6,358 nucleotides of DNA from an uncultured Prevotella sp. (GTDB lineage: Bacteria > Bacteroidota > Bacteroidia > Bacteroidales > Bacteroidaceae), in assembly GCA_905234355.1 (NCBI GenBank), contig CAJOHP010000139.1, positions 1 through 6,358 of the forward strand. Direction: 5' to 3'. Under the pieces are notes generated by a model that worked only from the letters and a program-made list of their open reading frames with translations, ran no database searches and was not told the DNA's origin. Positions within the stretch are counted from its first letter, which is position 1; each line of letters begins with the position of its first letter. Positions 1 to 5,520 of the stretch are shown here, piece by piece. The position numbers were made by a program, and so were the translations under genes.

Positions 1-858
1 CTCGAGCGATACCTGGCGCCGCTGCGCAGTGGCGGCTACGACAGCGGGGCCGCCACCGCCTCGGTGCTCACCTGGAGGCGTGACACCATCGTGGTGCGCG
101 ACACGCTCTACATCGCCTGCCAGCCCAAGGGTGAAGGCTTCGAGCCTACCCCCGCGGCGCCCGCCGACGCGGGGGAAGAGACGCGCATGACCGCTCGCGA
201 CACCGTGCTGCTCCAGCGTCTGCAATACCCCGCATGGGCCGTCAAGACCAACATCCTGCTTTGGGGCGTCGTGGCACCCAACCTGCAGGTGGAACTGCCA
301 CTGGGCAGCAGCAACCGCTGGTCGCTCGAGATAGAGTACTTCCAACCGTGGTTCATCTGGAATCACAATGCCAACGCCTCGCAGTTTCAGAACATCGGAC
401 TTGAGCTGCGCTGCTACCTGGGCAACCGCCGCCGCTACCGTTGGCTCGACGGATGGCACCTGGGACTGGCTGCCGCCGTAGGCCGCTACGACCTGGAGTG
501 GAAACGACACGAGGGATGGCAGGGCAAATACGCCAACGCCTACGTCAGCCTGGGCTACCAGCACCGATGGGGACGCCACTGGGCCATCGACGCCGGCATC
601 GGGCTGGGCATCCTGCCCACCAGATACCACCACTACCTGGGCTCCTCGACCTTCCCCTACGGCAAGGAGGAGTCGTGGGACAGGCACCTCATGTGGCAGA
701 ACACCGACAGGAGACTGTACTTCGGCGCCACACATGCCTGTGTCACCCTCGCCTATATGTTCAACGCATGGCCCTTCGGCCTGCGCGACAGGAAGTTGCG
801 CGCCTATAGGGAGGCTGCTCCCGGCACGCTCATCCTCAGCGATATCTACTACAGATGA
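1..858 (+). CDS. DUF3575 domain protein, 5'-truncated by window
   Basis: The frame is open from base 1, so the gene starts upstream; 285 residues are visible. Residues ~1-75 end a separate N-terminal region that I do not recognise, closing with an Ala/Pro/acid-rich linker (PTPAAPADAGEE). From residue ~79 the sequence fits DUF3575: it opens AWAVKTN-(I/L)L, then APNLQVELPLG, WSLEIEY, GLELRCYLG, a Tyr/Trp-rich middle, GLGILPTRYHHY, and ends in an RRLYFGATHACVTLAYMF strand. The many amphipathic, aromatic-rich strands suggest a small outer-membrane beta-barrel. DUF3575 proteins are often encoded beside fimbrillin genes in Bacteroidota; their biochemical role is not established, and a part in pilus assembly or anchoring is inference from context. 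In-frame GTG (64) and ATG (187) are not credible starts, because no signal peptide follows either. The stop overlaps the next gene's start (ATGA, 855-858), implying translational coupling and one operon. Confidence 0.88.
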   Translation, partial: LERYLAPLRSGGYDSGAATASVLTWRRDTIVVRDTLYIACQPKGEGFEPTPAAPADAGEETRMTARDTVLLQRLQYPAWAVKTNILLWGVVAPNLQVELPLGSSNRWSLEIEYFQPWFIWNHNANASQFQNIGLELRCYLGNRRRYRWLDGWHLGLAAAVGRYDLEWKRHEGWQGKYANAYVSLGYQHRWGRHWAIDAGIGLGILPTRYHHYLGSSTFPYGKEESWDRHLMWQNTDRRLYFGATHACVTLAYMFNAWPFGLRDRKLRAYREAAPGTLILSDIYYR

Positions 859-2162
859 CAGTACACAGACCTATCTCACAAGTCAGAACCGCCTCTATGC
901 GTAGGATGCTCACACACACCATGGCTGCCTCACTGGCACTGCTGCTCTCGGGCTGCGAGTTTCGCGACCTCTTCGTCTACGGCGACGAGTTCCGCAGTGT
1001 GGTGCTCGACGTGGACTGGCGTGAGTACGACGACGGGCGCGACCCCGACGGCATGACCGTGTGGTTCTACCCACTTGACCGTCCCGGCCAAGACCCCTAC
1101 CGCTCCACCACGGCCAACGTGCGCCGACACGAGCTCTACCTGCCCGGCGGACGCTATCAGGGCATCGTCGTCGACTACTCGCCCGAGGAGTACAGCCGGC
1201 AGGAGTTCGTCGGCATGGACTCCCTGCTCACGGCGTGCGTCGTCAGCCGGCCTGCGGCCTACCAGCCCGACTCGCTCACCATTGCCGGTGAGGGCGTGTC
1301 GCGCGGCATCAGCCAGCAGGTCAACGACCAGCTCTACGGCCATGCAGCCTGGACCACACTGGAGGGGCCACGGCCTGCACTCGACGCTGCCAGCGGACTC
1401 TACACCGTGGCCGACGCACCCGAGATGATGGGCCTCGACACCCTGACGAGCAGCATCGTCGGACAGGGGGGCTACGATGACTACATACCCTTCGAGGAGC
1501 GCGACAGCTACCAGAGCACAATCACCGTGCAGCAGCTTCACGCCATACCCCACAGCATCATCTGGCGGCTGAGGGTGCGCATTCACATCAGCGAGGGCTA
1601 CAACTACCTGTGGAAGCAGGTGGCGAGCATCAGCGGACTGGCCGACGGCCACCTGCTGGGCCAGCATCGCAACACCGACCGGTCGTGCCTGATGACCATC
1701 AGCGACTGGGAGATGCAACGCACCGGAGCCAATGAGGGCTATCTGGCTGCCACCATCAACACATTCGGACTGCGGCCAGGCAGTATACGGAGCGACGCCG
1801 AGCTGCACACCACCACCGCCGGTACCAACAGCGGACTGGCCACCGACGACCGCATCGTCAGCCGCGCCTCCGGCGGTACGGCGGTGCCCATAGACAGCCA
1901 CTGGTGGGACTACCACACCAACGTGTGCCTGCCGGCTCAGATCAGGATCAACCTCTCCTTCGTGCTGCGCGACAGGGCCACCGTGCTGCATTACCACTAC
2001 AACGTGGGCGACCGCATTACGGCCTACGGCGAACAGCTTGTGCTGCGCTTAGACCTCGAGCCCAACATCGCACTGCCCTACGTCGATGCCTACAGCGGCA
2101 CGGGATTCGGGGCCGACGTCACCCCATGGCAGGACGAACCTCCCATGGACGTGCAGATGTAA
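855..2162 (+). CDS. DUF5119 family lipoprotein, putative pilus anchor/accessory subunit
   Basis: The full frame encodes 435 aa. A lipoprotein signal peptide is visible (MRRMLTHTMAASLALLLSGC), with lipid Cys34 counted from the ATG at 855. An ATG at 897 would give a more typical signal peptide with Cys20, so the start is uncertain between these two. After the cysteine come EFRDLF, then VVLDVDW, a D-P-x-G-M-T-V-W-F-Y-P motif (~63-73) and an E-L-Y-L-P-G-G-R-Y segment (~93-101), the usual opening of DUF5119. The C-terminus is beta-rich and ends GFGADVTPWQDEPPMDVQM, resembling the V-x-x-W closing strand of fimbrillins. DUF5119 genes occur next to fimbrillin genes in Bacteroidales. The protein lacks the R-x-x-T-R motif found in the three downstream pilins, so an uncleaved, membrane-held anchor or assembly role is plausible but inferred. 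It is co-translated with the DUF3575 gene through a 4-bp overlap. Confidence 0.85.
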   Translation: MTVHRPISQVRTASMRRMLTHTMAASLALLLSGCEFRDLFVYGDEFRSVVLDVDWREYDDGRDPDGMTVWFYPLDRPGQDPYRSTTANVRRHELYLPGGRYQGIVVDYSPEEYSRQEFVGMDSLLTACVVSRPAAYQPDSLTIAGEGVSRGISQQVNDQLYGHAAWTTLEGPRPALDAASGLYTVADAPEMMGLDTLTSSIVGQGGYDDYIPFEERDSYQSTITVQQLHAIPHSIIWRLRVRIHISEGYNYLWKQVASISGLADGHLLGQHRNTDRSCLMTISDWEMQRTGANEGYLAATINTFGLRPGSIRSDAELHTTTAGTNSGLATDDRIVSRASGGTAVPIDSHWWDYHTNVCLPAQIRINLSFVLRDRATVLHYHYNVGDRITAYGEQLVLRLDLEPNIALPYVDAYSGTGFGADVTPWQDEPPMDVQM

Positions 2163-2212
2163 AGAGCAAAAAAGAAATAACATATTATTATAATTTTAAA
2201 CAAAGTATCTTT
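2163..2212 (+). promoter_or_regulatory. AT-rich leader before the large fimbrillin
   Basis: These 50 bases are strongly A/T-rich inside an otherwise GC-rich region, with an A-run near the start and a TATTATTATAATTTTAAA stretch at 2183-2200. There is no Shine-Dalgarno sequence, as expected in Bacteroidota, where A/U-rich unstructured leaders favour strong translation. A TATAAT hexamer lies at 2189-2194, but the Bacteroides-type pair (TTTG, then TAnnTTTG) is not clearly present, so an internal promoter is possible but unproven. Its most likely role is an efficient ribosome entry region for an abundant pilin. Confidence 0.4.
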
Positions 2213-4252
2213 ATGAAAACAAAACTGATTACCATCGCAGCAGCAGCCCTTGCGCTTTCTGCATGCACGAGCGACGAGATGGAGAGCAACGGCGGCTCCC
2301 TGTCGCAGACCCTGGCAGACTCGACAGCCGTCCATTTTGAGGTCTACACACCGCGTACCACCACTCGTGGCGGCTATGTGGGCGTCATAGGCAACACACA
2401 GCTGCAGCAGGCCAGAAACGACGGCGGCGGCTTCGGTGTGTTCGGCTACTACACCGACAACAACGACTACGACCCTCAGTGCCAGCCCAACTTCATGTAC
2501 AATCAGTATGTGGGCTACAGCACCGCTGGCCGATGGGAGTACGCCCCCGTCAAGTACTGGCCCAACGAGTATGGCAGCGACGCCACGAGCGACGATGCCG
2601 ACCGCGTGAGCTTCTTCGCCTACGCCCCGTTTGTCGAGGTGGTGCCCTCTACGGGCAAGCTCATCAAGCAGAACGGCGACACCTCAGATGAGGACAAGTG
2701 GGGCATCACCGGCATGACACGCAACTCGGCCACCGGCGACCCCATCGTGAAGTACATCGCCTCGTTCGACCAGGACAAGTCTGTTGACCTGCTCTGGGGC
2801 ACCGTGGGCGCCTCGAAGACGCAGTGGGACATCGTGCAGGGCGGTCTCACACAGTCGCTCGACGAGGGTCTGCCCTGGCTCAACATCCAGCGTCCCCGCG
2901 AGGCTGCCACACAGGCCGAGGCCAACCAGCGCGTCACCTTCCAGTTTGAGCACGCCCTCTCGCAGCTCTCCATCCACATCGACGCCGATGTGGACGAGGC
3001 AGAACACTCCCATGTCAACGAGCTGGACGGCAAGACGCGCATCTGGGTGCGCAGCATCACCTTCAACGGATTTGCCATCAAGGGTGCACTCAACCTCAAC
3101 AACACCGAGTCCGGTCCGAAGAAAGCCTATTGGCTCGACTACAACGGCACGGCCGACCTCATCAACGGCGAGGCCATCACCGTGCACGACGGACTGAAGG
3201 ACGGCAAGGAGGGCACCGACGGCGCCTTTGCCAGCAACGAGAAGACGCTGGGACTCAACCCGCAGATCATACAGAGCAATGCCGACATCGACAACCCCGG
3301 CGATGTCGACATGGCCGTATGGAAGGCCGATCAGAAAGGCGTCACCAGGGATGCCGTCAGCGTGTTCCGCAAGTGGGACGAGACTGCTGGCAAGTATGTG
3401 GCCAGCGACGCTCCCGTCATGGTCATACCTACGGGCGACGACTTCGACATTGAGATCGTCTACGACGTGGAGACCATTGACGGTCAGCTCGCCTCCTACG
3501 TCAGCGACGGCAAGACACAGGGCAACAGCATAGAGAACCGCATACGCAAGGCTGTCACCTTCGGCACAAAGGCTGTTCTGGAGAACGGCAAGCACTACAC
3601 CGTCAATCTGCACCTGGGCATGAACAGTGTGAAGCTCGATGCCGCCGTGAGCGACTGGCAGGATGCTCCCCAGGCCGAGACAGACCTGCCTCTGAACGTG
3701 CCGGCCTACGCCGCTGCCTCCAATCCCACACCTGTCATCGTAGACCTGGCGGCCACCACCACGAAGTATGAGTTTGCCATGACCGGACTCTATGGCGGCG
3801 AGACCGTCACTGCTCCTGTCGCAGAGGGGCACTTCACCCCTGTTACGCCCAACGCTGCCAACACCAGCGGCGTGGCCCTGCAGAGCGTGACCATAGCGCC
3901 CAACACCACCATCAAAGATCTGGATCCTGTCAGCATGACATGGACGGGCGCCTCCAGTGCGAATAAGGTGAAGCTCAGTCTCGTGCAGAAGGCCCATGTC
4001 ATCGGCCTCGGTGCCAACAACCTCACGGCTGGCACCACCGTCACCCTGACCTCTACGGCTGCCGGCATCGATTGGAGCCTGGTAGACCTTACCATCCTGA
4101 AGAACGGCGTGCAGCTCCAAGAAGGCACCGATTACAGCGTGGCCGACAACGTGATCAGCCTGACCACCGCTGCCGTCGTGGGCGACACCTACGCCATCAC
4201 CGCAGTGGGTGGCGATGCACCCAAGGAGACCATCACCGTGAAGTGTCAGTAA
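2213..4252 (+). CDS. Fimbrillin family lipoprotein (Mfa1/FimA-like) with C-terminal extension
   Basis: This encodes a 679-aa putative structural subunit of a type V pilus, secreted as a lipoprotein. I chose the ATG at 2213 because it begins a clean signal peptide (MKTKLITIAAAALALSAC, lipid Cys18); the frame is open further upstream only within the DUF5119 gene. TSDEME after the Cys resembles the acidic surface-export signal of Bacteroidota lipoproteins. A candidate cleavage site R48-TTT-R52 follows. Family motifs include GFGVFGYYT (~73-81), PNFMYNQ (~92-98), APVKYWPNEYG (~111-121), RVSFFAYAPF (~131-140), GDPIVKYI (~175-182), VDLLWG (~191-196), LPWLNIQR (~220-227), VTFQFEHALSQLSIHI (~241-256) and NSVKLDAAVSDWQ (~471-483). 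That last element normally ends the protein. Here ~175 Thr/Val/Gly-rich residues follow, including an NGVQLQEGTDYSV strand pair. The body is a close paralogue of the gene at 5521. Shaft pilin is the likeliest role, though the extension could also mean an adhesive subunit. Confidence 0.9.
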   Translation: MKTKLITIAAAALALSACTSDEMESNGGSLSQTLADSTAVHFEVYTPRTTTRGGYVGVIGNTQLQQARNDGGGFGVFGYYTDNNDYDPQCQPNFMYNQYVGYSTAGRWEYAPVKYWPNEYGSDATSDDADRVSFFAYAPFVEVVPSTGKLIKQNGDTSDEDKWGITGMTRNSATGDPIVKYIASFDQDKSVDLLWGTVGASKTQWDIVQGGLTQSLDEGLPWLNIQRPREAATQAEANQRVTFQFEHALSQLSIHIDADVDEAEHSHVNELDGKTRIWVRSITFNGFAIKGALNLNNTESGPKKAYWLDYNGTADLINGEAITVHDGLKDGKEGTDGAFASNEKTLGLNPQIIQSNADIDNPGDVDMAVWKADQKGVTRDAVSVFRKWDETAGKYVASDAPVMVIPTGDDFDIEIVYDVETIDGQLASYVSDGKTQGNSIENRIRKAVTFGTKAVLENGKHYTVNLHLGMNSVKLDAAVSDWQDAPQAETDLPLNVPAYAAASNPTPVIVDLAATTTKYEFAMTGLYGGETVTAPVAEGHFTPVTPNAANTSGVALQSVTIAPNTTIKDLDPVSMTWTGASSANKVKLSLVQKAHVIGLGANNLTAGTTVTLTSTAAGIDWSLVDLTILKNGVQLQEGTDYSVADNVISLTTAAVVGDTYAITAVGGDAPKETITVKCQ

Positions 4253-4255
4253 CCA

Positions 4256-4285
4256 TCTCGTGGCGGAGTCGCACCCGCCACGGGA
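4256..4285 (+). promoter_or_regulatory. Stem-loop just after the large fimbrillin stop codon
   Basis: A perfect 8-bp inverted repeat (CGTGGCGG at 4259-4266, CCGCCACG at 4275-4282) surrounds an 8-nt loop. Pairing extends to 11 bp (4256-4266 with 4275-4285) with a single G-U wobble. It starts 3 nt after the stop of the gene ending at 4252. No U-tract follows, so it is not a classical intrinsic terminator. It could be an attenuator, an RNA-processing site, or a 3' stabiliser that raises the large pilin mRNA relative to the downstream genes. The pairing is read directly from the sequence; the function is inferred. Confidence 0.55.
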
Positions 4286-4341
4286 ACAAACAGAAAACCC
4301 GTAACAGCACCGCGTGAATAGTGCATGAAAACAGAACAACG

Positions 4342-5478
4342 ATGAACCCGACGACAGACACCTCTACCCAGGGCGGTGCCCTCCTGCTCCGGCTGACAGT
4401 CCTGCTGCTGGTCTCTGCCCTCGCAGGCTGTGCGCCAGACGATGCACCGGAGGCCGACAAACATCCGGCCCGGCAGCCCATCAGCTTCGGCGCGACCTAC
4501 CGCCCCACCACGCGCACGGCGCCCGGCACGCTGACGCTCGACGGCGCCGACACCTGCGAGGTGAGCCTGTGCACGGTGGGCTTCGGAGTCTTCGCCTGTC
4601 ACACCGGGCTGCACCCCTACGTCAGCTCAAGCGTCACACCCAACTACATGTGGAACCAGCGCATGGTCTACGACTACGCCAACGCCGTGTGGGACTACAC
4701 ACCGCTTGTCTACTGGCCCAACACCATCGAGGGGCTCTACCCCTACGTCTCGTTTGCGGCCTACGCTCCCTATGCCGCCGCCCCCGGCACGGGCAACACG
4801 GCGGCCGACCGGTGCATCGTCGACATGATTCGTCCGGAAGAGAGCGGCGACCCCTGGCTCGTCTATCAGCTCGGAGGCAGCGAGGACGATTGGCAGGACC
4901 ATCAGGTGGACCTGCTCTACGACTTCCGCCGCGACCAGCAGCAGGGCCAGGAGACGCGTCGCGTGAGCTTCCAGCTGCGCCATGCCCTGGCCAGCGCCGG
5001 CGACATGGTCAGCGTCGTCTGCAGCACGGAGCTGCTGCAGCAGCTCATGACCGCCTACAGCGGCATGCCCCTGAGCCTCATCCTCGACCGCGTCAGCCTC
5101 ACTTACACCCTCTTGCGCAAGGGCCGACTCTGGCTCACCGATGATGCCTCGCCACGATGGGAGACCGTCGCCTCCGAGTCGCCCACCGTAGAGCGACGGC
5201 TCGTCCTGGAGCCGCAGGGAGGGCAGGTGCTCGCCACAGCCTCATCGGGCACAGCGTGCCATGCCGACGCCTTCAGCGCCAGTCATCAGGGCATCTTCTA
5301 CATACCACTGACCCTGGCCGACTGCGAGCAGCGTGTCGACATCAGCATCGGCTGTCACCTTAGCACCGACCCGACGACCACGCACACGCTCAACACCACC
5401 GTCGGCCTGACCGACGTGACCAAGGCCAGCAGCAACCGCAACATACGCATCGTGCTGCCGAAGCTGAGCAGCATGTAA
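4342..5478 (+). CDS. Short cysteine-rich fimbrillin family lipoprotein, tip-like
   Basis: This encodes 378 aa from the ATG at 4342; an in-frame GTG at 4321 would add 7 residues but seems less likely. The signal peptide hydrophobic core LLLRLTVLLLVSALAGC gives lipid Cys30, followed by APDD. A candidate cleavage site R54-PTT-R58 lies about 25 residues later. Fimbrillin motifs are recognisable but diverged: GFGVFACHTG (~80-89), PNYMWNQ (~100-106), WDYTPLVYWPN (~117-127), YVSFAAYAPY (~135-144), GDPWLVYQ (~169-176), HQVDLLYDF (~187-195) and RRVSFQLRHALA (~206-217). The protein ends NIRIVLPKLSSM, which aligns to the strand before the usual V-x-x-W closing strand, so that last element is absent. The mature part has eight cysteines (72, 77, 86, 158, 227, 306, 328, 338), far more than its neighbours, suggesting disulfides outside the cell. 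It is only a distant paralogue of the two flanking pilins. A pilus-tip or minor subunit role is inferred. Confidence 0.87.
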   Translation: MNPTTDTSTQGGALLLRLTVLLLVSALAGCAPDDAPEADKHPARQPISFGATYRPTTRTAPGTLTLDGADTCEVSLCTVGFGVFACHTGLHPYVSSSVTPNYMWNQRMVYDYANAVWDYTPLVYWPNTIEGLYPYVSFAAYAPYAAAPGTGNTAADRCIVDMIRPEESGDPWLVYQLGGSEDDWQDHQVDLLYDFRRDQQQGQETRRVSFQLRHALASAGDMVSVVCSTELLQQLMTAYSGMPLSLILDRVSLTYTLLRKGRLWLTDDASPRWETVASESPTVERRLVLEPQGGQVLATASSGTACHADAFSASHQGIFYIPLTLADCEQRVDISIGCHLSTDPTTTHTLNTTVGLTDVTKASSNRNIRIVLPKLSSM

Positions 5479-5520
5479 GTAAAGGATAGAAACATCTTAG
5501 AAACAAAAAATACAACAGAC
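5479..5520 (+). promoter_or_regulatory. A-rich leader before the third fimbrillin
   Basis: These 42 A-rich bases contain two copies of TAGAAACA (5487-5494 and 5498-5505) with an 11-nt period, followed by an A-run. There is no stem-loop and no Shine-Dalgarno sequence at the right distance; AAAGG at 5481-5485 is about 35 nt from the ATG, too far to act. It is most likely a translation-enhancing A-rich leader within the operon. I see no convincing promoter. Confidence 0.3.

Noticed and set aside
930..1997. Minus-strand open frame (355 codons) opposite the DUF5119 gene
   Set aside because: Composition is Val/Gly/His-rich and low in motifs, typical of a shadow frame, and it is entirely covered by a recognised gene.
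2189..2194. TATAAT hexamer as a promoter for the large pilin
   Set aside because: Bacteroidota primary promoters use TTTG and TAnnTTTG elements, which are not clearly present here; in so AT-rich a stretch the hexamer may be chance.
1904..2212. Upstream extension of the large pilin frame to 1904
   Set aside because: It would overlap the end of the DUF5119 gene by over 250 bp with low-complexity sequence, and it would bury the clean lipoprotein signal peptide beginning at 2213.
2684..4339. Long minus-strand open frame (551 codons) opposite the large pilin
   Set aside because: It lies fully antisense to a gene with clear family motifs and signal peptide. The product has no recognisable domain, and GC-rich codon use opposite a real gene readily creates such frames.
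4569..5144. Plus-strand frames at 4569-5144 and 5574-6068
   Set aside because: Both are Arg/His/Pro/Gln-rich out-of-frame readings of the fimbrillin genes, with no signal peptide or domain.
5487..5505. Two TAGAAACA copies as a regulator-binding direct repeat
   Set aside because: Only two short copies in an A-rich leader, and not found before the other pilin genes, so chance is likely.
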